In this document: positions 39,277 through 47,424 of the stretch, piece after piece
Layout: the number at the start of each line of letters is the position of its first letter
Numbering within the stretch: the first letter of the stretch is position 1
Source of the DNA: a virus
Direction: 5' to 3' (one strand)
DNA: 60,589 nt
IMG/VR virus record: IMGVR_UViG_3300033151_000729
Span: 1 to 60,589 of that record
Position numbers and translations under genes: made by a program
The notes under the pieces: model-generated
The model's database searches: none
Told to the model about the DNA's origin: nothing
What the model saw: the letters and a program-made list of their open reading frames with translations, nothing else

Positions 39277-39951
39277 ATGAGCAAGAAGTACGAAGTAGCC
39301 ACCATTAATGATACTAAGATTACGATTGATATATCATTACTGGCAAGCGACAAGCTGTTCTTCAATGCTACTGAGATTGCGAAGCAGTTTAATAGGCGGC
39401 CAGCCGATTTTTGGAAGCAAGAACAAAACCGTGAATATCTGTCAATTCTCGTTACCCTCTCAGAGGGTAACGAGGAAGACTTTGTTTTTACAAAGAAAGG
39501 TGGAAAATATCAGGGTACGTGGCTCCATAAAGATCTGGCTATTCAGTTCTCAAGATGGTTGAGCCCTGAGCTAGCGATACGTCTTGACAGGTGGACAGTA
39601 GAACGACTCGCCCAAGAGCGAAGCTATAAAAAAGAACGCTTAGAAGCAAAAACCGGGTACCTGCCCATGTCTAATGCTGTTCTTCGTGCTCATGACAGTG
39701 TCAAATTCTACCATTTCAGCAATGAAGCAAACATGATTAACCATATCATGTTCGGGATGTCTGCTTCTAAATTTCGAGAAAAGCACGAGGTGCCGAACGT
39801 TAGGGATGCCCTTGACGCTGCTCAATTGAAAGAGATAGCCCGGCTCCAGATGATCAACACCGGCTTGATTGAGGTGGGTATGGAGTACGAGGAGCGTAAA
39901 ACGAAGCTGACTATTTGTCACGCTGAGGGGTTGAAGAGGCTGGAGAGGTGA
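39277..39951 (+). CDS. KilA-N domain protein (224 aa)
   Basis: KilA-N DNA-binding domain at about 20-115: LFFNATEIAKQFNRRPADFW, then GGKYQGTWLHKDLAIQFSRW and LSPELAIRLDRW. C-terminal region is helical (about 130-224) and may bind a partner. Start is ATG 39277 with GGAG; a TTG at 39262 would lie too close to the ribosome site. Antirepressor-like regulator. A perfect 13-1-13 palindrome lies within the gene. Confidence 0.85.
   Translation: MSKKYEVATINDTKITIDISLLASDKLFFNATEIAKQFNRRPADFWKQEQNREYLSILVTLSEGNEEDFVFTKKGGKYQGTWLHKDLAIQFSRWLSPELAIRLDRWTVERLAQERSYKKERLEAKTGYLPMSNAVLRAHDSVKFYHFSNEANMINHIMFGMSASKFREKHEVPNVRDALDAAQLKEIARLQMINTGLIEVGMEYEERKTKLTICHAEGLKRLER
39448..39474. repeat. Intragenic perfect palindrome in kilA-N (13-1-13)
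   Basis: CTCGTTACCCTCT, C, AGAGGGTAACGAG. It encodes LVTLSEGNE between the W..E and GGKYQGTW segments of the domain. Confidence 0.95.
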
Positions 39952-39955
39952 CTCA

Positions 39956-40147
39956 ATGCAAAAAATGACCCCAAAGGATAAAGCAGCAGTCTTCATGTTG
40001 GCCCGAAAGTTACTCCGGGTAGGGAGCACTAAGCGTGCTGCGCTCCATCTGAAGCGTTCGAGGATCTTTGCTGACACGCTTCCACGGGCTTCTATTGTGG
40101 CTCTTTCGACTTCTGTATTTCACAGGGAGCAGAATACATTGCAATAA
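39956..40147 (+). CDS. Small basic protein (63 aa)
   Basis: GAGAGGTGACTC before ATG 39956. Basic helix (KDKAAVFMLARKLLRVGSTKR). Coupled to kilA-N by closeness and followed by two terminators. Confidence 0.55.
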   Translation: MQKMTPKDKAAVFMLARKLLRVGSTKRAALHLKRSRIFADTLPRASIVALSTSVFHREQNTLQ

Positions 40148-40149
40148 AA

Positions 40150-40178
40150 AAGGCCCTGGGGTATTATCCCAGGGCCTT
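40150..40178. terminator. Terminator, usable in both directions
   Basis: AGGCCCTGGG and CCCAGGGCCT stem. On the leftward strand it is followed by TTTTTTATTG, ending the small leftward genes; rightward it ends kilA-N. Confidence 0.85.
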
Positions 40179-40193
40179 ACCAGAACGGCTATA

Positions 40194-40227
40194 GCCCCTG
40201 AATCCGTTGTGGATCAGGGGTTTTTTT
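40194..40227 (+). terminator. Second rightward terminator
   Basis: CCCCTGAATCC / GGATCAGGGG stem followed by seven T. Confidence 0.9.
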
Positions 40228-40421
40228 ATTCCTTCCATGACTGTTGTTATGAGTTAAACAGCCTCTCGAGAGCTGACCTGTTTGCCTTGCTGGTAATATC
40301 CTCTCTTGCTCTCAGCCCCGAAAGACTGTATGTTGATTTTACCCTCTCCTCAAACTTTAAGTATCATCCGGAGAGGCTTTTCCCTTGGTTGCCGCCCGGC
40401 TATTGATACGCCGAGCGGTTC
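40228..40421. other. Weakly coding stretch between terminator and small genes
   Basis: On the leftward strand two open pieces lie in different frames (near 40317-40400 and 40252-40370), the latter with protein-like composition (STYSLSGLRAREDITSKANR, then SALERLFNS) but no start codon. Possibly a decayed gene or one with a frameshift. No other feature seen. Confidence 0.4.
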
Positions 40422-40511
40422 TTAAGGTGTTGATTCCAGTATAGCGCCTAAGTAACAAATCCATCCACAAAGCCCAACCCATCCAGCCAATAAAAATCTT
40501 CCTGTTTTCAT
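40422..40511 (-). CDS. Putative transmembrane micropeptide (29 aa)
   Basis: MKTGRFLLAGWVGLCGWICY start behind AGAGAGGGAAA; one hydrophobic helix with a basic N-terminus. Third in a tight leftward row of very small genes. Could be a membrane micropeptide; low certainty because of its length. Confidence 0.4.
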   Translation of the reverse strand: MKTGRFLLAGWVGLCGWICYLGAILESTP

Positions 40512-40524
40512 TTTCCCTCTCTGT

Positions 40525-40671
40525 TTAGTATGTGATAAAGTTCACAAGAATGAGCAATCCTGTTGCCCATCTTCGCAACTCTTCAGCTGTCACCTTTACG
40601 GGGTCACAGCTGAAATTCTTCCGACAAAAGATTCTGAACGGCCTTTTATCGGGGTTTCTGAATCGGTTCAT
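40525..40671 (-). CDS. Small basic protein (48 aa)
   Basis: AGAGGAGGAGAGC before the ATG is a strong ribosome site. Sequence begins MNRFRNPDKRPFRIFCRKNF and ends in a hydrophobic helix (ATGLLILVNFITY). Probably real; function unknown. Confidence 0.6.
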   Translation of the reverse strand: MNRFRNPDKRPFRIFCRKNFSCDPVKVTAEELRRWATGLLILVNFITY

Positions 40672-40684
40672 GCTCTCCTCCTCT

Positions 40685-40858
40685 CTATCGTTGCCGGAAG
40701 GTACGATCTTCCCACCAATAACGGCCTTCCCCGGATAAGAGCCGACCGCCGAAGGCTCTTTGTTTTACAAAATCCGTGTTAGGTAGTGAGGCCCGCTTAT
40801 TAATCAGGGTTTTATTAAACGCCCTGGTATTATTCCTTGGTGCTTTGATTGCTTTCAT
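40685..40858 (-). CDS. Small basic protein (57 aa)
   Basis: CCGGAGAGGGATCC precedes the ATG at 40858. Begins MKAIKAPRNNTRAFNKTLIN, Arg-rich with a GRYWWEDRTF end. First gene under the leftward promoter in repeat copy 1 (40957-40984). Confidence 0.6.
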   Translation of the reverse strand: MKAIKAPRNNTRAFNKTLINKRASLPNTDFVKQRAFGGRLLSGEGRYWWEDRTFRQR

Positions 40859-40960
40859 GGATCCCTCTCCGGATTGTAGGTGTATATTATTTTTTGACAG
40901 TCGTTAAAACAGAACTCTCTAATAATTACTGATTTCAACGAGATACCGTAAACTCCATAA

Positions 40961-41022
40961 TACCACACTCAACAAATTTGACAACCTATTTTATACTCTT
41001 TTATTAAAATAAATTGAGTGTG
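40961..41022. promoter_or_regulatory. Promoter/operator repeat, copy 1
   Basis: About 62 bases nearly identical to 41707-41768. Leftward promoter TTGTCA (40984-40979), 16 bases, TATTAT (40962-40957). CACACTCAA and TTGAGTGTG lie at the two ends as an inverted pair, one of them inside the promoter spacer, as expected for a repressor-controlled promoter. Confidence 0.75.
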
Positions 41023-41033
41023 CTGCTAAGTAC

Positions 41034-41474
41034 CTATAATTCTATCATTCTTTTTGTACCCTGGAATGTCAGGATGGCAAAAGACATGTTCTCCGCTGCC
41101 AAAATCTGTGAGATTTTACCGGACACTCCAGCTGACGAGCCGGGGAATAGGCTCACGTTGCGTACCTGATTGCTAATCAGGTTGGTGAGCGGGTAAGGCT
41201 GGTCGATTTCCACCAACTCATGCAGGATCTTTTCTACAGCCACAGCCAAAGCGCACAGCTCTAGCCGTTCGGCCTCTGGTAGGCCGTGGAGGCTGTTAAA
41301 TGCCCACTGTGCAGAGGCTGGTAATAGGTCGATCAGCTTGCAAAGTTTTGCTGCTTTGGCCCCGTTTAGTTGGGTCTTGTTTAGCTTGCGCAGGGACTCT
41401 GCTGCCCCACTAAGGATCATTTCGGTTATGATTTTCAGTTGTCGGTCGGTTAGGTTTTTTTTGTTTGGTAGCAT
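41034..41474 (-). CDS. Hypothetical helical protein (146 aa)
   Basis: Helical throughout: LTDRQLKIITEMILSGAAES, KAAKLCKLIDLLPASAQWAF, LPEAERLELCALAVAVEKIL. GGAGAGAAACC before the ATG. It sits between the two promoter/operator repeats and is probably transcribed from copy 2. Function unknown. Confidence 0.65.
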   Translation of the reverse strand: MLPNKKNLTDRQLKIITEMILSGAAESLRKLNKTQLNGAKAAKLCKLIDLLPASAQWAFNSLHGLPEAERLELCALAVAVEKILHELVEIDQPYPLTNLISNQVRNVSLFPGSSAGVSGKISQILAAENMSFAILTFQGTKRMIEL

Positions 41475-41509
41475 GGTGGTTTCTCTCCGGTTTCGCTTTT
41501 TATTGGGGG

Positions 41510-41655
41510 TTAATCAATCCTTCCAATGTCCATCAAGTCGTCCCAGTAGTAATAACAAATACGATGGGTGGCTTCTTCGGCACTTACCTTGTCTACTGTA
41601 GCAAGCAAGTGTAACTCCCATACTCAGCAGCTCTGTTGGTATTTTCTTCGCTCAT
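41510..41655 (-). pseudogene. Short reading frame with apparent -1 shift
   Basis: ATG 41655 gives MSEENTNRAAEYGSYTCLLQ and stops. A second frame continues ATVDKVSAEEATHRICYYYW, DDLMDIGRID to 41510. Joining them by a -1 shift near CTTGCTTGC yields one 48-residue acidic protein. It is either a broken gene, a sequencing slip or a recoded small gene. First gene after the copy 2 promoter. Confidence 0.45.
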
Positions 41656-41706
41656 AATATTTCTCGGTTTAAGTCAGTCTCTATCGTTTGCCTTCAGGTG
41701 TAGTTA

Positions 41707-41768
41707 TACCACACTCAACAAATTTGACAACCTATTTTATACTGTTTTGTTAAAATAGTTTGAGTGGT
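41707..41768. promoter_or_regulatory. Promoter/operator repeat, copy 2
   Basis: Partner of 40961-41022. Leftward promoter TTGTCA (41730-41725), 16 bases, TATAAC (41708-41703). The end inverted repeat is reduced to CACTCAA / TTGAGTG. Confidence 0.75.
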
Positions 41769-41803
41769 GTAAAATTGCTCTAGTCGTAAAATATTTGACA
41801 CGG

Positions 41804-41874
41804 GAAAGAAAGTTAGGTACAACGAAAGAAAGTTGCAGCGGTTTAAACAAAGTTTCATCAACCTGAAGAAAGTT
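41804..41874 (+). repeat. GAAAGAAAGTT direct repeats before terS
   Basis: GAAAGAAAGTT at 41804-41814 and 41824-41834, and GAAGAAAGTT at 41865-41874. Short direct repeats next to the small terminase gene are candidates for a packaging recognition site, which is an inference from position. Confidence 0.5.
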
Positions 41875-41895
41875 AGTTATGGCTAAGAAAACCCC

Positions 41896-42513
41896 ATGGT
41901 GAAAGGAACCAAAAAAAACAGTTTTGATTGGGACGCGATAGAAAAATACTATTGCCTAGATTGGACTCTTTCGGCCCTGTCTGATAAGTTTGGCCCAGGC
42001 AGAGCAACCATAAGCAAGAGGGCTAAAAGAAAGGGCTGGGTAAAAGACAAAACTGCTGAGATTAATACAAAAACCAAGGCCGCATTAGTCAATGGCAACA
42101 GCAATGGCAACAGCAATGGCAACACCCCAACGCCAGAAGATATTGAAGTTCAGGTTGCAACGAATGTATCAATTATCCTTGGCCACCAGAAGCGGATTGA
42201 AACCGGCTGGGAGATAGTGAAAAAGCTTGAAGCACAGCTGCTCGAAGTCGTGGACGGTAAGGAAGAGCTTGAGGAATCTATCAAGGGTGACCAAAAAGGC
42301 GGCTCTAAGCAGTGTGCTAAGATGTTGCGAGCAATTGCCTTGCCTGGGAACATTAAGGCCCTAAAAGAGATGACAGACATCTATAAGACGCTGATACCTC
42401 TTGAGCGTCAAGCCACAGGCATAGATCAGTTGCCCCCGCCAGACAGCCAAGCGGATTCCCTGCTTGAAACCCTAATGCAGAACTGCGACCAGGGCGGATT
42501 ACCCAAGCGATGA
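41896..42513 (+). CDS. terS: Terminase small subunit (205 aa)
   Basis: N-terminal helix-turn-helix (DWDAIEKYYCLDWTLSALSD, then RATISKRAKRKGWVKD) as in phage small terminases, an NGNSNGNSNG linker, and a helical oligomerisation region (QKRIETGWEIVKKLEAQLLE). Overlaps the large subunit by 4 bases. Recognises viral DNA for packaging. Confidence 0.85.
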   Translation: MVKGTKKNSFDWDAIEKYYCLDWTLSALSDKFGPGRATISKRAKRKGWVKDKTAEINTKTKAALVNGNSNGNSNGNTPTPEDIEVQVATNVSIILGHQKRIETGWEIVKKLEAQLLEVVDGKEELEESIKGDQKGGSKQCAKMLRAIALPGNIKALKEMTDIYKTLIPLERQATGIDQLPPPDSQADSLLETLMQNCDQGGLPKR

Positions 42514-44111
42514 ATCAAGCCGAATACAACGAGCTCTTGCCGCTGCTCTCCGACATTGAATGGAGACTTGATAATCTTTATTATATCAAGGATAAGCATG
42601 GTAAGATTGTAAAATTCGTCCGCAACGAATCACAGCTTGAGCTCTGGAATAATCGGCACACCCTGAGCATCATCCTTAAGGATAGGCAGAGAGGGTTTTC
42701 AACATTTATCGCCATCCTAATTCTTGACACCTGCATATTCAACAGCAATCAAGAGTGTGGAATTATTGATATTACCTTGCCTGATGGTAAGAAAAAGATA
42801 GCAAAGATTAAGCTTGGTTATGACCGATTACCCGAACAAATCAAGGAAGAACGTAAGCTTATCACAGATAACAAAGAAACCCTTGAGTGGTCTAACGGAT
42901 CAACTGTTTATACTGGCACCTCTCACCGTGGCGGAACGCTGCAAATACTCCACATTTCTGAGCTTGGTAAAATATCTGCACGCAACCCTGAAAAGGCCCG
43001 TGAGATCCGCACAGGAGCAATGAACACCCTGGCCCCTGGTCGTTTTATTTTTATTGAATCAACCGCTGAAGGCAAAGCTGGGGAATTTTACGAAAACTGC
43101 CAGACAGCCATTAAGTTAAAAGAAGAAGGGGCCTTTCTTACTGACCTTGATTTCAAGTTCTTCTTTTTCGGCTGGTGGATGGACGGCAACGAGAATGAAC
43201 TAGATCCTGAACATGTCACGGTACCGGCAAAGCTCACCAAGTACTTTGATAAGCTGGAAGACTCTCTTGGTATCACGATTAACGCACGGAAACGGGCATG
43301 GTACACGAAAAAATCAGCTCAACAGAAAGGGGACATGTTCCGAGAGTTTCCGGCCACACAAGAAGAAGCTTTTGACGCGTCAATCGAAGGGGCTTACTTG
43401 TCGAGCATACTCCTGAAGATGCGTAACAATAACCAGATAGGTTTGTTTTTGCATGATCCTGAACACCCGGTCAATTCTGCCTGGGACTTTGGCGTTTCCG
43501 CATCTGGACTCATGGCCATTTGGTTTCATCAGTATGTTGCCTTGCAACATCGGCTGATAGGCTATGTTTCTGGTTACGATTTAGATATTGATTATTATTG
43601 GAGGCAAATGCAGGCTTTGCCTTACACCTGGGGCAATCATTTTATGCCCCATGATGCTAAAAACAAGCGTATAGGTACCGCTCTGCCAGGGAGACCTGAG
43701 CCTAGAACGCTGGAAGATATAGCCAAGGCCCAAGGGATGAGAAATATTCAAACCGTTCCCAGGGTCGCCCATAAAGGCACCGCAATTACCGAGGCAAAGC
43801 TACTCCTGCCGCAATGTTTTATCTCTACTGTCTGTGATGTACAACCGGGTTGGAGTACCGAGAAAAAGGATAAGTACCATGGTGGTATCCAGTGTCTAAA
43901 AAACTTCAGACGCAAATGGAACGAGGATTTAGGGTGCTACGATAACCGCCCAACAGAAAACTGGGCTATGCATGGTTATGATGCTTTCGAGACGCTGGCA
44001 CGGGGAATTAACGAATTTGGCCTGAGACGGCTGGCTCCAGTGCAGAAGGAATCTTGGCGGGATAAGCTAAAGAACAGGGGCGGCTCATCTAACGGGTACA
44101 TGGCGGCATGA
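42510..44111 (+). CDS. terL: Terminase large subunit (533 aa)
   Basis: ATPase domain with a variant Walker A KDRQRGFST (57-65), Walker B-like ILHISELGK (E151) and IESTAEGK coupling motif; nuclease domain with WDFG (D326), MPHDAK (D382) and HGYDAFE (D491). Packaging motor and headful/cutting nuclease. Length typical. Confidence 0.95.
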   Translation: MNQAEYNELLPLLSDIEWRLDNLYYIKDKHGKIVKFVRNESQLELWNNRHTLSIILKDRQRGFSTFIAILILDTCIFNSNQECGIIDITLPDGKKKIAKIKLGYDRLPEQIKEERKLITDNKETLEWSNGSTVYTGTSHRGGTLQILHISELGKISARNPEKAREIRTGAMNTLAPGRFIFIESTAEGKAGEFYENCQTAIKLKEEGAFLTDLDFKFFFFGWWMDGNENELDPEHVTVPAKLTKYFDKLEDSLGITINARKRAWYTKKSAQQKGDMFREFPATQEEAFDASIEGAYLSSILLKMRNNNQIGLFLHDPEHPVNSAWDFGVSASGLMAIWFHQYVALQHRLIGYVSGYDLDIDYYWRQMQALPYTWGNHFMPHDAKNKRIGTALPGRPEPRTLEDIAKAQGMRNIQTVPRVAHKGTAITEAKLLLPQCFISTVCDVQPGWSTEKKDKYHGGIQCLKNFRRKWNEDLGCYDNRPTENWAMHGYDAFETLARGINEFGLRRLAPVQKESWRDKLKNRGGSSNGYMAA

Positions 44112-46234
44112 AAGACGATAATAAAACTATCCAAAATAACTGGCAACGGTACCAATACGCAAAGGACAGAGGCCACGAAGCTTATATTATCGAGGCCAGG
44201 AAGAATGAGGATATGTATCTTGGCGGTGGGCTCCAGTGGGACAAGCAGGTAAAAGCTGAACTCAATATGTCCGGTCGACCAGTGGTAGAAAAGAATTATA
44301 TCTGGCCAGTTATTAATACCGCTGATGGGCTCCAAATCCAGAGCCGGGTGCAGATGTCTTTCAAGCCCCGCCGCAATGGGGCGAATGATGAAACCGCCGA
44401 AGTCCTTAGCAAGCTTGTTAGGCAGATCTGTGACGATACAATGTACTCCTGGCAGGAGTCTACGGTCTATCAGGACGGATTAATCCAGCAAAGAGGTTTT
44501 TTTGAATTTCGGATGGACTTTGACACGAATCTGTCAGGGGATATTAAATTAAGAACCCTTGATCCGCTGGATGTGATTCCAGACCCAGACGCAAATAGCT
44601 ATGACCCCGAAGATTGGCAAGACGTTGTCATTGTTAAGTGGTTAACGATAGATGATATTTCTCAGTTGTATGGGCAGAAAAAAGCTGATGAAGTTGAAAA
44701 CGTTGTCCAGGGGGCCGTATCCGATCCCGAAGATGATTACAGCCATCGGTCAAGGTTTGGGAGCGAAGACACTACTTCCTACCTTGAAAGTTATACCGAA
44801 GAATCAGGCATTAAGCGGGTGTTGGTAATTGATCGCCAGAGCCGTAGGCTTGAGAGGCAAAAGGTGCTTGTGTATCCCCTTGGTGATGTGGTTCAGGCCG
44901 AGTCGATGACAGACGAGGCTATCCAGGGGGCAGTTGCTGAAGGGGCGTTTGTAACAAAACGCATGGCTAAACGAATACGGTGGACGGTATCAACAGCGGA
45001 CGTGTTGCTACACGATGACTGGAGCCCTTACAGATCTTATACAGTGGTACCGTTTTTCCCTTATTTCCGCAGGGGGCGTACCCGTGGCATGGTAGATAAC
45101 CTGCGTTCGCCACAGGAGATGAACAATAAGCTCGAGAGCCAGATTATCCATATCCTTAACACCACAGCAAATAGCGGATGGTTAATCCCCACGGGAAGCT
45201 TGGTAAACATGGCTCCAGGCGACATGCAGAACATAGGCGCAAAGACAGGTCTTTGCGTGGAATATGATCCCAAGGTAGGCAAGCCCGAAAAGATAAACGC
45301 CAACCAACTACCAACAGGGCTTGACAGGCTTGTTGAACGATCAGAACACAGCATTAAACAGATTTCCGGTATAACTGATGCCGTACAGGGCCAGGAGTCG
45401 GCAGAGGTCTCTGGAAAGGCCCGGCACGCTGCTCAGTATGCTGGGCAGACTCAGCTCGCACGGCCTATAGATAATCTTGCAAGAACCCGGCATTTTGCTG
45501 CAAGGAAATACCTAGAGCTTATTCAAGATTTTTACACCGAAGAGCGGGTCTTTATGATATCTGGGGACGAGATCAATGGTACCGAGTACAACGAGTTAAC
45601 CGTCAATCAGTCAATGATAGGCGGCGAAGTGCTCAACGATTTAACACTCGGTGAATACGATGTTGTCATTACCGACCAGTCGTCTAGTGCCACCTTTATG
45701 GACTCGCAGTACCAGCAAGCTATGGAGATGCGTAAAGAAGGTGTAATTATACCTGACGAGGTAGTCATAGAGGTATCCTCACTCAGTAAGAAGCAAGAGG
45801 TTAAGGAAGCTATTGCCAATCAGGTTCAGCAACCTGACCCGGAAGCGGAAGCGAGAGCCGGAGAGATAGAGTCTAAGGCAGAGCTAAATCGGGCGAAAGC
45901 AGATGAGAGTGCTTCCAAGGCTGGGTTAAACCGAGCTGATACGGTGGGCACAAATATTAAAACTCAATTTTCCGCCGTACAGTCAGCAGGTGCGATTGTC
46001 CAGCAGCCTGGAATAGCTCCAATAGCGGACACATTGCTTAAAAGCGGGGGTTACATTGACCATGACTTACCGCCTATCGTCCCCACAACAGTCGGTACTG
46101 TTGATCCTGGAACGTTGCCGCCATTACCCGCAAATACAGACCCACTGTCGCCTGCGCCCTTGCCCATGCCAGTTAGTCCGGCGACAGGGCAAGCCCAGGG
46201 GATAGAAACCAAAAGATTTAATGATAATATTTAG
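44108..46234 (+). CDS. Portal protein, P22-type (708 aa)
   Basis: Long portal with LDPLDVIPDPDANSYDPEDW, RVLVIDRQSRRLERQKVLVY, a RGMVDNLRSPQEMNNKLESQ core and a helical C-terminal barrel-like region, ending in a Pro-rich tail. The family forms the dodecameric DNA gate. Size is close to P22 gp1. Confidence 0.9.
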   Translation: MKDDNKTIQNNWQRYQYAKDRGHEAYIIEARKNEDMYLGGGLQWDKQVKAELNMSGRPVVEKNYIWPVINTADGLQIQSRVQMSFKPRRNGANDETAEVLSKLVRQICDDTMYSWQESTVYQDGLIQQRGFFEFRMDFDTNLSGDIKLRTLDPLDVIPDPDANSYDPEDWQDVVIVKWLTIDDISQLYGQKKADEVENVVQGAVSDPEDDYSHRSRFGSEDTTSYLESYTEESGIKRVLVIDRQSRRLERQKVLVYPLGDVVQAESMTDEAIQGAVAEGAFVTKRMAKRIRWTVSTADVLLHDDWSPYRSYTVVPFFPYFRRGRTRGMVDNLRSPQEMNNKLESQIIHILNTTANSGWLIPTGSLVNMAPGDMQNIGAKTGLCVEYDPKVGKPEKINANQLPTGLDRLVERSEHSIKQISGITDAVQGQESAEVSGKARHAAQYAGQTQLARPIDNLARTRHFAARKYLELIQDFYTEERVFMISGDEINGTEYNELTVNQSMIGGEVLNDLTLGEYDVVITDQSSSATFMDSQYQQAMEMRKEGVIIPDEVVIEVSSLSKKQEVKEAIANQVQQPDPEAEARAGEIESKAELNRAKADESASKAGLNRADTVGTNIKTQFSAVQSAGAIVQQPGIAPIADTLLKSGGYIDHDLPPIVPTTVGTVDPGTLPPLPANTDPLSPAPLPMPVSPATGQAQGIETKRFNDNI

Positions 46235-46242
46235 GAGAAAAA

Positions 46243-47268
46243 ATGTCTGAGGAATTTATTGATGTTGAAGAGACCGAAGAGATTGATATTGAAGATACCG
46301 ACTCTACTGAAGGCGAACAACCCGACAGGGGTGATGAAGTAACCGTTCCAGATGAAGAAACAGAAGGAGTTGACAGTCCCGAGGCTGATGAAGACAGCGC
46401 AGAAGAGGGGGCTAAAAAGGAAGAAGATAGCTCCGAGGAAAGCGAAGAGACCAAGGAAACTCCCGAAGAGCGTAAGGGTGTCCCGTCTTCGAGGGTTAGC
46501 CAGATAAGCAGACAGAAAAGTGCGCTCCAGGATATATCTGATGGGTTGATGAATGACTCCGTGGACAAATCTGTAATTAAAGACCTTGGAGGAGTTAAGG
46601 CGGTTGCACTGGCTATCGCTAAAGGGGAGTTGCAGCTTTCGGAGATATCCGTAGTCAAGTCAGGGTCGAAAGATGTTTCTAGCGATCCTTCTGCTGACGA
46701 TCTGTGGGATAAGTACAATATTGCCTTGGAAAACCTGGACACTAATGAGGCCAAGAAACTGCTGAAAGCCGCAAGGGCTGCGGATAAAAAGGAAACCTCG
46801 GATTTAGTGACCAATGCGGTTACTGATAAAATGAAGGAAGCCGAGACAGCCCGTGATGCAAAATCAGATTACGACAAAGCAAACGAGTTTTTTACCAGCT
46901 TACAAGATGAGCACCCGGATTTAAAAGATGCCGAGTCAGAGACTTACCTTGATTTTATAGCCATGACGAACGGGCTCTCCCAGAGAATGCCTTATAGTGA
47001 GGCAGTGCAGCACGCTGCCAAGAAATTGCTGAAAACTGAATCTCCATCAATTGAGAAAGAGAATAAAACCACGGTAACAACCAACAAAAGAAAGGCCGCT
47101 GCTCTTAAGAAAAACGCAGAGGCGGCGCAACAGCAACCCCCATCTTTAGCGGATAATACCGGCACTAAGCATAACAAAAAGACTTTGAAAGCCACCGCTC
47201 TCACAGAGGACGAGTTCGACAATCTTTCTGATGCAGAAAAGAAAAGAATGCGTGGCGACGAGCTGTAG
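46243..47268 (+). CDS. Scaffolding protein (341 aa)
   Basis: Very acidic N-terminal third (VEETEEIDIEDTDSTEGEQP), long helical middle and basic C-terminus (KKRMRGDEL end, KNAEAAQQQP). Composition, location between portal and capsid, and TAGGAGAAAAA ribosome site fit an internal scaffold. Confidence 0.8.
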   Translation: MSEEFIDVEETEEIDIEDTDSTEGEQPDRGDEVTVPDEETEGVDSPEADEDSAEEGAKKEEDSSEESEETKETPEERKGVPSSRVSQISRQKSALQDISDGLMNDSVDKSVIKDLGGVKAVALAIAKGELQLSEISVVKSGSKDVSSDPSADDLWDKYNIALENLDTNEAKKLLKAARAADKKETSDLVTNAVTDKMKEAETARDAKSDYDKANEFFTSLQDEHPDLKDAESETYLDFIAMTNGLSQRMPYSEAVQHAAKKLLKTESPSIEKENKTTVTTNKRKAAALKKNAEAAQQQPPSLADNTGTKHNKKTLKATALTEDEFDNLSDAEKKRMRGDEL

Positions 47269-47424
47269 CAGGACAATAAGGGCCGCACTCTCTAACATGC
47301 GAAATCGTTTTTCGGTACGGAACCGAACGTTCTTTGACGTAATCACTGTTATCGCCCACTGGTGCGACAACCGGCATAAAAAGGCTGATAAGCAGTCTTT
47401 GTAAACAATATTAAGGAGCGATAA

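Noticed and set aside
40532-40738. Rightward 68-codon frame
   Set aside because: Lies opposite two leftward small genes with strong ribosome sites and has none itself.
46218-46814. Leftward Ser-rich frame opposite the scaffold gene
   Set aside because: Shadow of the acidic scaffold coding sequence; serine runs arise from complementing GAA/GAT codons.
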